This document shows positions 21,900 to 32,340 of a stretch of 64,000 nucleotides of DNA, piece by piece. The notes under the pieces are model-generated. The model had not been told where the DNA came from. It ran no database searches and saw nothing but the letters and a program-made list of their open reading frames with translations. Position 1 is the stretch's first letter, and each line of letters starts with the position of its first letter. Both the position numbers and the translations under genes were made by a program. This stretch comes from Chloranthus sessilifolius (taxonomy: Eukaryota; Streptophyta; Magnoliopsida; Chloranthales; Chloranthaceae). The stretch spans positions 72,992,671-73,056,670 of the forward strand of contig CM037598.1 of the NCBI GenBank assembly GCA_021018995.1, read 5' to 3'.

Positions 21900-23331
21900 T
21901 GTAGACACCCAAATTTGGCTCAAGGCCCGATCGAAACACATTTCGAGAGAGGCTAACTTCTGAGATTTTAATGGCATGTTTGAAACCCCTAGAAACCTTT
22001 CTAAACCCTTAGGAACCTTTCCAAATCTTTAGGAATCAACCCTAAACTTTCCCAAACTCATTAGAACCCTTTCTCGGACCAGTGTCAAACCCTCTCGAGC
22101 AATAGTTGGAAAAAGGAGTGCCAAAATTTACACAAACCTCTTCTGGAGCTGACTTATATACCATTAGAAAGAGGACTTCCTCTACTTTCCAATGAGCCAA
22201 GAATCGCCTCAATCGTAGTTATATAACAAAAGTTATGGCTAGCTTGCAACTTCACAGAAACCCTCTCAGTTGCACTATTTTACTGTACATATGCTTAGCG
22301 TAACTATTAGTTGCGCCAGGCATATGAACAGTGACTGTACAACTTTGCCTCAAATTTTGGAAATGGGGTTTGACCTGTTGACCACCTGGGTCTTTGGGGT
22401 GTGTTTTGATAGTCCTGTGGCACCCTTTTAGTGCCTATTTACAATCCTTAAGTGATTTGAAATACCAACCTATCATCCACCATTAAAGCCACTTTCACAC
22501 CTTTCCAAGCTCTCAAAATCTTAAGAAACCTTAAATTAGAGATAACCTAATTGCTAACTCCCAATTAACACCTAAGTAGCCTCCTAACCTACCCTTTTCT
22601 TATAAATAGAGCCCCCCTCCCCTTGAGTTAAAGGTTGAGCAATTTGCTTAAGAGAGAAAAAGCTCAAAGTGAGAAGTTCTTCCTCCCTTTTGTGCCGCAT
22701 TTTCACATAAAATTTTAGAATCTCCTAACCTTATTTCAAGCTTAATCTTGCATCCAAAACTCTTAGTCTAGGTGTGTGCTACCCCCTAGACTCCTCTCTC
22801 TACCTCTTAGCTAGCAAGCCATAGGAGTTAGAACCTCATTTTCCATCATTCAAGCCTTCAAAAACTCATCAAAGCAAGCCTACGCAAGGCTCCTCAATGG
22901 TGCAACAAGGGCCCGAGAGCTCTGGCTCTCCCCTCTATTCCTCTACCTCCTCAGTCATTCCTCCATCCTCCCATTGGTGTCGTTATGCCTCTGAATTTTA
23001 GGTAGGAACGGAGGGGCACAAATAGGATTTTAAGTCCCTTTGGGCAAGAGGAAGCCTTTTTCTTTTCTTTATATTATTTTTATTTTGGCCATAAGTAAAG
23101 ACCGCATTAAGCGGGTTGATTGGGTGCCTAACACCTTCTCAATCGATAACCGAAGCCCCTACCCAAGAACCTTTGGTGTGGACCAGATTCAGAGTCTTAT
23201 TTGTGGCACATTGGTACTTATAAAAATGATATAGGTTTCCCGGGACACCAAAAGCTCCGGGTAGCGACTCTATATTTTTATTAGTGAGCGTATCGCCGCG
23301 GCGGGAACGTCAAAAATCCCACGGTTGCACA
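21900..23331 (+). repeat. 3' LTR of Tat A (1432 bp)
   Basis: TGTAGACACCC to GGTTGCACA, clearly paired with 6857-8344. It has lost the segment carrying the first palindrome of the 5' LTR and keeps one (22295-22320). TATA box at 22601-22609, stem-loop at 23118-23144. CAATG (23332-23336) is the right target copy. Confidence 0.92.
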
Positions 23332-23336
23332 CAATG

Positions 23337-23556
23337 ATCTAGGTTTAATTGTGGTATTAGGTATATTATCGATCACGGAGGTCGTAGTAGGTAACGACCA
23401 TCCATCCTCAATAGCATACCATATATATGGATCCATAGAACTTAAAGAAGCTCTCATCCTTACCTTCCAGTAAGGATGGTTAGAACCATTGAATAAAGGT
23501 GGTCTAGCAGTAAATGCACCTTTTCTTGAAAGATCGTGATATCCCGAGTTAGCCAT
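23337..23556 (-). pseudogene. copia gag N-terminus
   Basis: ATG at 23556-23554 opens a frame of about 73 codons containing RPPLFNGSNHPYWKVRMRA and the W..IEDGW motif typical of the start of copia gag. The coding sequence stops at the Tat A target site and resumes at 6856. It was a continuous gene before A inserted. Confidence 0.88.
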
Positions 23557-23591
23557 TACACTTAATTCATAAGAATTAACCAAGTACCCTA

Positions 23592-23603
23592 GCTTTGATA
23601 CCA
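23592..23603 (-). other. copia primer binding site (initiator tRNA-Met)
   Basis: On the - strand TGGTATCAAAGC matches the copia-typical TGGTATCAGAGC, complementary to the 3' end of initiator tRNA-Met, with one change. It lies two bases after the LTR end ...AAATTTCA. Confidence 0.88.
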
Positions 23604-23605
23604 AA

Positions 23606-23919
23606 TGAAATTTTGGAATAATATATGATCTAACAGTTAATACAAAATATAAATAATTAAAAGATATAATCACACTTAGAAAAATAACACAAGCGATTTT
23701 AACGTGGAAAATCCTATCACAGGTAAAAATTACGGGATCTATCTCAGATCCACAGCAAATAATCCACTATGAACGAAATAAATCTTACAGTGCTTTGAGA
23801 ATGATATGCCCTATCACTCTCCTCACAAACAATGATCGTGTCTCACTACCATCCGTTCTATAGTGAAAATCTTTTGCTTTCAACCGTCGTGTCTAACAAT
23901 GGCCTACTCATTTCACGAG
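23606..23919 (-). repeat. copia 5' LTR, inner part
   Basis: From the PBS-proximal LTR end (TGAAATTTTGGAATAA on the + strand) to the Tat B target site ACGAG (23915-23919). The outer part of the same LTR is 42345-42681. Neither part holds a gene. Confidence 0.8.
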
Positions 23920-24308
23920 TGTAGACACCCAAATTTGGCCCAAGGCTCGATCGAAACACATTTCGAGAGAGGCGCATTTTCGAGCTTTTGATGGCATGTA
24001 TGGAACCCTTAGGAATCACTCTAAACCCTTATGAATCACCCTAGATCCTTTAGGAACCTATCCCAAACCTTTAGAAACCAGCCCTGACCCTTAGAACCCA
24101 TTCCAAACCCTAAACCTAATCTTCTCGGGCAATGGATAAAGAGTGGTGCACCAGGATTAGCTGAGATCTTTTACTAATATCAAATCATATACCATTGGAA
24201 AGAGGATTTCTCCAGCCTTCCAACGAGCTAAGAATCACCTCAATCGGAGTTTTATATCAACTGTTATGACCATTTGAAAATCAGGCTCTTTTGGAGGGAT
24301 TTTTGCCT

Positions 24309-24524
24309 ATGCAACTAATAGTTGCGCCAGGCCATTTTCCCCCTGGATTTGCCTGGTGCAACTAATAGTTGTGCCAGGTCAATTCCCCCAGACTTTATGC
24401 CTGGCACAACTAATAGTTTCACCAAGTTTAACGGTGGCCCCCACCCCCGCGAGCTAACTTCCAGGCACTGTTCTGCACTATTTTATTGTGCATTTGCCTG
24501 ACGCAACTATTAGTTGCGCCAGGC
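24309..24524. repeat. Four palindromes in U3 of 5' LTR B
   Basis: Sites at 24309-24331, 24352-24378, 24400-24424 and 24496-24524. The last is nearly perfect over 29 bases: arm GCCTGACGCAACTA, complementary arm TAGTTGCGCCAGGC. The first starts 496 bp before the TATA box, as in Z (495). Confidence 0.92.
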
Positions 24525-24804
24525 ATATGAACAATGACTGTTAGAATTTACCTCGAATTTCATGTTTGGAGTTTGACTTGTTGACCACCTTGACCTTTGG
24601 AGTGTGTTTTGCTAGTTCTGTTGTACCCTTTTGAAGCTTATTTGCACTCCTTTAAGTGGCTTAAAGCCTCACCCCATCATCCACCATTGGAGGACCTTCT
24701 CACATATTTCAAGGCTCCAAAAACCCTAGGAATCCTTAGATGTGAGATTACCTAATTACTAAACTCACTTAGCCTCTAAGTAGCCTCCTAACCCACCCTT
24801 TTCC

Positions 24805-24813
24805 TATAAATAT
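24805..24813 (+). promoter_or_regulatory. TATA box of 5' LTR B
   Basis: TATAAATAT directly before agccccccacccttt, the same position and context as TATAAATAG in the other LTRs. The partner in the 3' LTR is TATAAATAG at 41650-41658. Confidence 0.8.
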
Positions 24814-25540
24814 AGCCCCCCACCCTTTGGTTTAAGGGTTGAGAATTTCTACCTAAGAGAGAAAGAGCTTAAAGTGAGAAGATCTTTCTCCCTTTGGTGC
24901 ACACATCCCATACAAATTCCAAAATTTCAAAACCTCCTTCCAAGCTTTACACTTCATCCAAAATCTCTAGGTTAGGTGTGTGATCCCCTAGCCTCCCTTC
25001 CCTACCTCTTAGCTTCAAGCCTTAGGAGTTAGAACCCCATTTTCCACCATACAAAGCCTTCAAGTGCTCATCAAAGCAAGCCACACAAGGCTCTCCTACG
25101 GTGCTATAAGGGCCCGAGTGCTCCGGCTCTCCCCTTTCTTCTCCTATCTCTTTTTGGCATCCCCTACCCTTCCATTTGTGCCGTTACGCCACCGAATTTT
25201 CGTTAGGAACGGAGGGGCGCAAATAGGATTAGAGGCCCTTTTGGGCAAGAGGGTACCATTTTATTTTCTTTTACATTATTTTATTTTTGGCCATTAGTAG
25301 AGACCGCGTTAAGCGGGTTGATCGGGTGCCTAACACCTTCCCGATCAATAATCGAAGCCCCTACCCAAAAGCCTTTGGTGTGGACCGGATTCAGAGTCAT
25401 ATTTTTAGCACTTCGATGCTCATAAAAATGAACTAGGTATCCCGGGACACCGAAAGCTCCGGGTGGTGACTCTATATTTTTTATCGTTAGAGAGCGCTTC
25501 GTCACGACGGGGATCGTCTTGATTCCCACGGTTGCACAGA

Positions 25541-25558
25541 TGGCGACTCTGCTAAGGA
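25541..25558 (+). other. Primer binding site of Tat B (tRNA-Arg type)
   Basis: TGGCGACTCTGCTAAGGA, two bases after the LTR. The first twelve bases fit the tRNA-Arg 3' end well; the AA replaces the usual GG. Confidence 0.8.
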
Positions 25559-25689
25559 TTTGCTTGTAGAGCTTCCCCTTGAACTTGGCCTTATTTTTTT
25601 TTTATTTTACTAATATGTTATTGCTGTTTTTTTAGTTTATTTTTGCTGTTTTTTTACTCACCCCTCCGATTAAGTCGTTTTACTTACCC

Positions 25690-25880
25690 CTACTTTTCCG
25701 TCATTTATGAGCCTTATCCGATTGGCGGGCCTACTTGCGCATAGTCTTTATTTTCCTTACTTTTCCGTCATTTTAGTGCCTTAGCTGATTGGCGGGCCTA
25801 CTTGAACTTTGTCTTTTAATTCTTTTAATTTTCCATCGTTTAAAGTACCTTAGCCGATTGGCGGGCCTACTTGAGCACTC
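25690..25880 (+). repeat. Leader tandem repeat of Tat B, three units
   Basis: Three units, each with 'ccgattggcgggcctacttg' or a close variant, separated by T-rich spacers, as in A and C. Confidence 0.85.
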
Positions 25881-26092
25881 ATATTCTGCCAGTGGACTCC
25901 GGCCCGTAGTGGCGGCACTAGATAATCACCCCCGGTCTTTGAACTAAAGAAAACTTCCAAAAAAAAAGAAAAAAGCTTTGAAAAAATTAAATTGAACCAA
26001 GTTAGGGAGCTTAATTAATTTATTTTGTGGGTTAGATTTTCAAAGGGGTTGGGATTAGGCAAACACATAAATAGCCGGGTCTTAGTATGGCG

Positions 26093-27714
26093 GCAGCTGA
26101 TCAATTTTAAATAAACCCTTGCAAGTGTACAAGATCTGTTCTAGTAAGGCAAGAACAAGGGTGTCGAACCCACAGGGAAATCTGAAATTTTAATCAATTC
26201 TTCCTAGAGATTTAGAAAATATCCCCGAGGAAGTACCAAGGGGCAGATTTAATTTTTACCAAAAATTAACACTTTTCTAATTGCAAGAAAGAAAATAAAT
26301 TAATCTAAAAATTATGTAATGAGAAATCTAAGAACAAATTTTAAAAACAAGATCAAAGAATTTGCTACCCCAGATTTATACCCTTTTCTATTTTTAAACC
26401 CACAATTTTATTAACATCAAACACACCATCATTCTAAGAGAAACATGACTAGTAATTAAGCATGATCATTAACCCGGCATACCCTATCTAAAAACAATGA
26501 CTCAGCCTAATCGCGGTATGAATCATGTGAAAAGCATAGCGTATCTCATGATATTTTAGATCAAAACAATAAAAACATGATCACTACACTTTGAGAAAAA
26601 CAATTTGATGATGAAATTATCAAACTATGGCATTAAACATAAAATATGGGTACTTATCTGGGGATCGCATCCTCCTTGATCTACAGCCTTTAGCCTCTCA
26701 TCCTTGGTGCAAGATCTTCAATTTCATTCAAAACCATTCCCAAAGTAAAGAGCAAAGAAGGAGTAAAATAAAATATGTTCTCGGAAAATCTCAACACAAT
26801 TTTATTACTCTAAGAAAACCCTCTACAAAAGTCTCTCTCGGTAAATTATTACACAAATCTTTCTCAGAAAAAAAACTCTCCCTATTCAAAAAGCTCTCTT
26901 CTACAATGCCGCAGCCTCTTATTTATAATAGCCGATTCAACCTAACCCTAATTGCCTCAATCGATTGAGGCTTCAATCTCAATCGATTGAACTTTTAATT
27001 TAATCACCTTTAGGACACTTTTGCCTTTTTGTCTCAATCGATTGAATTTCATGTCTCAATCGATTGACACTAGTTTAGTCACCTTTAGGACACTTTTGCC
27101 TTTTTGTCTCAATCGATTGAATTTCATGTCTCAATCGATTGACACTAGTTGGAAGTAGATGCCCTAATTGGTGGAAATCTCCAATATGCCCTCAGCAGAA
27201 ACAGTCGCCAGGTTGAAATGCACAAACTTTCGCTAGGTTAGATTTCTCCTCGCTGGGTTGGATAGTGCTCTTCGCGTGGTTGAATTGGAGAAGGATACTT
27301 TCACTATCGCGTGGTTGCTTTTATTCATCAGTCATCGCTAGGTTGAAATGCTGTAATCGCTAGGTTGAATTGAATGGCGCTAGGTTGACTGTAGTCGCTA
27401 GGTTGAAGTGTGTGGCGCGAACCATCTTTCAACGATTTTATTTACACTTTGTTCCTCGTGGCAACTTCAATATCTTCCCCTTCTTGATGGAGTTTGATTC
27501 CCTTCACGGATTTCAGCGCTTCTTTGGACCCTTTTTGTCCATAGCTCTTTTGTAGCGCCTTTAATTTCTTTCTTTTATACACTTGGAAGATCCAAAGGTC
27601 AGAAACACCTGTTATCATCAAAACCTCACAACAACCATCAAATACTTTCATCGAACGGCTAAGTATAGGATTTAAGGTATGAAATATAGTCATATTTCAG
27701 CACCGATCAGCAGC
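26093..27714. mobile_element. Solo LTR (1612 bp) nested in the leader of Tat B, with target duplication GCAGC
   Basis: The insert 26098-27709 starts TGATCAATTTTA and ends CACCGATCA, and is flanked by GCAGC at 26093-26097 and 27710-27714. Copies A and C have an uninterrupted 'cggcagcccctag' (A: 'cggcaacccctag') at this place. TG..CA ends and a 5-bp target duplication indicate a solo LTR left by recombination. The opening phrase 'gcaagtgtacaag.tc..caagaacaagggtgtcgaacccacagggaa' resembles a common plant LTR start as I recall. It contains no gene. Confidence 0.88.
26940..27425. repeat. Repeats inside the solo LTR: TCAATCGATTGA palindromes and CGCTAGGTTGAA array
   Basis: A ~75-bp unit ('ttagtcacctttaggacacttttgcc...' with two CAATCGATTG palindromes) is tandemly duplicated at about 26999-27148, giving six palindromes in all with the pair at about 26958-26990. 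It is followed (about 27208-27425) by some nine degenerate copies of cgctaggttgaa/cgcgtggttgaa. Confidence 0.85.
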
Positions 27715-27985
27715 CCCTAGTGGTGATGATCCAGAAAAGTCCCAGCCCACCTAATATCTGAGAAGGCACTCGCGCCGGAGGTATATCGGGTGAGTTCCCA
27801 TTCCAAAGTTTAAAATCCTTGGGGAGCGCGTTAGCGAGTTATACCGGACTCAAACCCTTTAGGTGCGGTAAGGAGAGAATCGATCATCAAAAAAAGCTCG
27901 ATTCGGAAGCCTAGCTTCACAAAAACCAAAAAAGACTCATTTGGGGCATCGTGGTTGCTATTTTCATCTACGGAGCATTTTTTGC

Positions 27986-28154
27986 TAAGCGCAAGTATTA
28001 GTTGCTCCAGTGTAAAAACACTAGAATTTATAACTGGTGCAACTAATAGTTGCGCCAGCTTTAAAATCCTAAGTTTTACCTTGGCGCAACTAATAGTTGC
28101 GCCAGTGTAAAATTGGTCCCCTACAACTTGGACGCATGTATTAGTTGCGCCAGG
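27986..28154. repeat. Palindrome cluster in the leader of Tat B
   Basis: Four sites: 27986-28010, 28033-28060, 28081-28105 (TTGGCGCAACTA/TAGTTGCGCCAG, perfect arms) and 28130-28154 (GGACGCATGTA with TTAGTTGCGCCAGG, a mixed-arm copy). Leaders A and C carry equivalents in the same order. Confidence 0.88.
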
Positions 28155-28636
28155 TCTAGTTAACAGCACCTCAGCTCGAATCTGTGGCCTTCTTCACCTC
28201 CCGAGTCCCTCGATCAGTGTGCTTAGTGCCTTGTTTAGGCCCCGCCATCTCCGACACCCAATAAGCCCCCACCGGTCAAGAGAAGGCAACTTCTTTTTCG
28301 CTCATTCTGGGGGATCGGGTCGTTTTCTCGATTTTCATGCCTTCAATAGATCGAAGGTTCTCCTTCGATTCTTCTGAAGTGCATCGGATTCGTCGTCGCG
28401 GGTCTTGAATTAAGGAACGAGAACCACCCGAAAAGGAAATTCCAAGGCCTCGGAACCTTTGTTTTTCAAAACTTTTTCAAAAAATTCAAAAATATATATA
28501 ATCAAAACCCAAAAAAGATATAGTTTGTGGTGCCGGCACAACGACATCATCTTGCCCTCCACCGTCCCGTAGGGGAAGAAGGAGGAGGATTTTTGGGCCT
28601 TATCCAAGGCACCCTTACCCGACCCGCTCTCGAAGA

Positions 28637-30300
28637 ATGTCGTGGGTAGTGGACCCGGCTTATGCCGATCCCGACTCATCTCCGCCACATTCTCCAACCC
28701 ACTCCCATTCGGGAGAAGTCTTTTCCACCATCCCCCTTACCCATCCCCCTTTTACCGTTACCGGCCCATTTGGCGCCCCCATTTTCCCAACCACTAACCC
28801 CCAAAATATCCTAAATCCAAGCCCCCATTCTCCATCTTTTGCCCAAACCATGCCCATGCCAAACCTATTTTCCCTATCCACATCCATGCCCCAATTCCCA
28901 TCATCCCCCTATAGACCCGATCCACCCACATTCACATACACCACTTCCACCCTATCCAACCCCCCGCAAAATCCCCCATCCATCCAGGTCATGCCCATTT
29001 TTATCGGATCCTGCCCAACTTTCCTCATCCCTCCTCATCATGCCCCCCATCATCCCAAAACATACCCAATACATCCCCTCATCCACCCCACACACCCCCA
29101 CCTACCATGGCCATGTCCAATTTTTCCACCACCTCCATCCCATCTATACCCCATCACCCCTTAAATCCACCATCCACATCCCATCCTCCTTCCTTGGCCA
29201 TGATGGAGGAGATGTTCCAAGCCTACTCCTTATGGAAGGCTTCTCAAAACACCCCCTCTCCTCCACACCCCATGAACCCATCCCATACCCTAGCCAATCC
29301 CCATGCCTCACTCCCCTATGACCCCCATCAACCCCTCATAATTCACACCACTCAAACCCCCATTACCCACTTACCCCAAGGCCCATTGGCCACAACCCCT
29401 TTTCTCACATATCCCAGGGGCCCATGGCCCAATACCCCACTACCCAAACCTACCCAAGGCCCATGGCCCAGACCCATCAAGGCCCATTGGGCGAAACCTA
29501 CCCAGAGCCCATGGCCCAGACCCATCAAGGGCCCATAGCCCAGACCCATCAAGGGCCCATGGCCCAAACCCATCAAGGGCCCATGGCCCAAACCCATCAA
29601 GGGCCCATCGCCCATACCCATCAAGGCCCATTGGGCCAGACCCATAAAGGCCCATTAGGCCAGACCCACCCATGGCCCATGGCCCAAACCCATCAAGGCC
29701 CATTAGGCCAGATCCACCAAGGCCCATTGGGCCAGACCCACCAAGGGCCCATGACCCAGACCCATCAAGGCCCATTGGGCCAGATCCATCAAGGCCCATT
29801 GGGTCAAACCCCTCAAGGTCCCTTAGCCCATACAGGTCCATGGCCCAAACTTATCAATTCATACCATCCACAATATCCCCAACATTTAACCCAACCTTCA
29901 CAGCCGGGTCAAACCCATGCCATACCTCCGACCCAATTCTCCCATGGCCCCACACCCCAAGGCCATCTCCAAACCTTCCCCATACCCAATGGCCCTATTA
30001 GACCCCACCTCAAAACCAAATTCCCATCACCCAACAAACCTTTCCTCACCCCCAATGGGCTCACCCAACCCCTACTCATGTCATTCCTGTCCAACCCTTG
30101 CAACAACAAGAGAATCCCGCCCTCACTGCACATTATGCTGACCAGGAGTATGAGGAGGACGATATTAGGAATAGCGGAGCCTACGCTGGGGTATTGACCA
30201 GCCTTAACCCTCTCCCATAATTGCCCACCCCTTGGTGGCCCAGAGTGAAGTCCAACTAACGGCTGAGAAAGCCGCCCCTGTATCGAAAGAATCTGAGTAG
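28637..30300 (+). pseudogene. Tat B gag N-terminal region with expanded octapeptide repeat
   Basis: The ATG at 28637 (GAAGAATGTCG) opens MSWVVDPAYADPDSSPPHSP. A long Pro/Ser/His/Thr-rich disordered stretch follows, then MMEEMFQAYSLWKASQ at about 29200. 29430-29840 encodes about 15 units of an 8-residue repeat, consensus M/L-A/G-Q-T-H-Q-G-P (24 nt each). It ends with an acidic YEEDDIRNSGAYAG segment. Frame changes near 29130 and 29390 and a TAG at about 30298, shared with C, break the gene. Function unknown; a disordered extension of Gag is the simplest view. Confidence 0.72.
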
Positions 30301-31400
30301 CTGAAAGAACAGTTGGACAAAATATAAAAGCAGCTGATGAAAATGGGTGGTGCTGAAATCCACACCACGGACTTCACAGATTTATGTTTGTTCACTGAGG
30401 TCCCCCTGCCCCCCAAATTTAAAACCTTCGACAAATATAATGGCACGGGCAATCCTATTGCGCACCTGAAGTCCTACTATGGGGACATGTGCCAATACGG
30501 GGAGGACGAAAGACTACTAATAAAAGTCTTTCAAAAGAGTCTGATCGGGCCGGCTTTAAGATGGTTCACATCATTAGAACCGTTGATGATGAAAACATGG
30601 AGGGACTTGATGCATCTCTTCCAAGAACAGTATGTCTATAATATAGACATTGAGCCGCATAAGTCCGACTTGGCCCGTTTGAAGCAGAATCAGAACGAGA
30701 CCTTCAGCGACTACTTAGGGCGATGGAGGGCATTGGCAGCTCAGGTCAGGAATAGAATACCTGATGATGAACAGATAGAGATGATTTCAAAGAACACTCT
30801 GCCAGTGATTTCAGACTTTTTGGTATATCAAGACAAGAAACCTTTTTCGATCCGGTGAGAAATGCCAATGTGATGTGAGGATGCCATCAGAGAGGGCCGT
30901 CTAAATAAGAACGTACCAAGTGGACCCAGTGGGGTTAGAAGATTTTTAGAGCACAGGAACGAGAAGAGAACAGACGGTGATGTCCAGAACATAGTCAATA
31001 CTATGACCAATAATAATACTACCCCGTTTCAATTTCAGGCAGCCCCACCAGCACCTGTTAGGCCTAAGCAGGCGCAAAGATTAGGGAATGGGAAAGGGAT
31101 GCAAATGACCTCGGAACAGAGGAGAGCCTGCTACGACCGAGTTTTCACACTGCTGGGGCAATCTTTGAGTGTACTTTTGCCCCTGTTAGTAGAAAAGGGA
31201 TTAGTGGCTATCCGCCAATCGCAACCTCCTCCTCACCCAATCCCAAAGAACTATGACCCAAATAACCACTACAATTTTCATCAGGGTCTGGGTCACCCTA
31301 CTGATCACTGCTTCCCATTGAAGCACGCCATCCAGGATTTGATCGATGCCGGGAAAATCATCCCCCCTGCACCTTCTCAGCATGCTAATATTCACCAAGT
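30301..31400 (+). pseudogene. Tat B gag: capsid-like domain and damaged zinc knuckle
   Basis: The open frame 30337-30858 is a nearly complete Retrotrans_gag domain: FTEVPLPPKFKTFDKYNGTG, SLIGPALRWFTSLEP, TWRDLMHLFQEQYVYN, FSDYLGRWRALAAQVRNRIP. After a short frameshift at about 30830 it resumes at 31003 and reaches the knuckle at 31270-31311. This reads Y-NF-H-QGLG-H-PTDH-C: the first Cys (kept in A and C) is Tyr, a TGC/TGT to TAC/TAT-type change. Particle formation and RNA binding are the family role. Confidence 0.9.
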
Positions 31401-32340
31401 GCCACTACTCCCACATCCTATAGGAGGAGCAGGTCCCAGACCCACCATCGGAATGATAGAAGATGAGGAGGAATTTGAATTTGACCCATCCGATTATATC
31501 AGTGATTGGGAGAATTATGTGACACCATGGCCAAGGAATGATGAAGAAAGGAATGTTGGGGTAATTGAACCCCTAAATTTGTCTGAATATTTCCCCAACC
31601 CAGCCCCACAATTTGAACCTTTGGATCTCCGGGCATACTTTCGGTCCACCACACCCGTCAATTATGTAAATATCAATGCATACCAACCATACACCACAAC
31701 CCCCATCAATTACCCTATAAACCCCTATGCCCCCAATCCTGAACCCACACTCGCCAGTCATCAATGGCCTGCGCCCGCCCCATTTCAACTACCACCATAC
31801 ACCACAACCCCCATCGATTACCCTTTAAGCCACCAGGTCCCCAATCCAACACTCGCACCCATCAGTTATCAATGGCCTGCACCCACTCCATCACCCCCAG
31901 TTCAACCACCGGCAAATTCTACCACTCCGGTCAATTACCTAACGACCCATCAGACTCCCCATCTGCCGCCAGCACCCACTAACTATCAATGGCCTACTTT
32001 TACCTCCTTCCCTCCAATGCCACCACCCTCAAGCTTCACCACCCCCATTTGGCCCAATCTTTCCACCTAACCCGCTGCCACCGAGATGAATCAAGTATTG
32101 CCCACACCTCCTGAGCCGACAGTACAAGTACCTCAAGAACCGGCAGCCATACCCTTTTAGCTCTTGGGACCCACATATGATCCTCACCAAGTCCAGCAAA
32201 GCTACGAACAATCAGATATCAATGCTGGAAGCAGCAGCAGAGAAGGGGCAGTAGATTTTGTTACTAGGTCAGGGAGAATATCAAAGTAGCCAGAAGCACC
32301 AGCGGTAGCACAGGCCCAACCCGAAGGAAAGAAAGACAAC
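31003..32340 (+). pseudogene. Tat B Pro/Tyr-rich linker between knuckle and protease
   Basis: The open frame 31003-32070 (355 codons, starting upstream of the knuckle) continues after it with IEDEEEFEFDPSDYISD. Low-complexity repeats of TTPINYPxxxxxPNP and YQWPAPTPxPP then run to about 32070. Stops follow at about 32068, 32158 and 32287, but the frame and sequence are conserved (SYEQSDINAGS, FVTRSGRIS). No domain is recognised. In A and C the linker has the same phrases with different copy numbers. Confidence 0.8.

Larger units (their letters stand above)
6857..23331 (+). mobile_element. Tat-lineage Ty3/gypsy element A, full length, dead
   Basis: A 16,475-bp element: 5' LTR 6857-8344, PBS 8347, leader with two repeat systems, gag-pol remnants 9777-18138, 3.7 kb 3' region, PPT and 3' LTR 21900-23331. 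It has a 5-bp target duplication TAATG/CAATG inside a copia gag gene. Domain order gag, zinc knuckle, protease, G-patch, RT, RNase H, second RNase H, integrase marks the Tat (Ogre-like) lineage. It is the most decayed of the three coding copies. Confidence 0.93.
23332..23919 (-). mobile_element. Ty1/copia element, part 2 of 3 (gag start, PBS, 5' LTR end)
   Basis: This lies between Tat A and Tat B. On the - strand it gives part of the copia 5' LTR (23919-23606), the PBS (23603-23592) and the gag start (23556-23337). It connects seamlessly with 4217-6856 once A is removed and with 42345 onward once B is removed. Confidence 0.9.
23920..25538 (+). repeat. 5' LTR of Tat B (1619 bp)
   Basis: TGTAGACACCC to GGTTGCACA. 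Four U3 palindromes (24309-24524), TATA at 24805 (TATAAATATAG), and a perfect GATCGGG/CCCGATC stem-loop at 25320-25346. The 3' partner is 40744-42344. The pair matches in most bases by eye and differs by scattered transitions and small indels. Confidence 0.92.

Noticed and set aside
24309..24524. CRISPR-like array (repeats of similar length at similar spacing)
   Set aside because: Plant retrotransposon LTR context, unequal spacing, only four sites, spacers conserved between copies, no cas genes.
26627..26968. 113-codon frame inside the solo LTR
   Set aside because: Lies in an LTR bounded by TG..CA and a target duplication; composition is not protein-like and no homologue is recognised.
29352..29841. 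Gly-rich antisense proteins opposite the octapeptide repeat
   Set aside because: A 24-nt repeat is open in several frames automatically. The Gly-Leu-Trp repeats are shadows of the sense His-Gln-Gly-Pro repeat.
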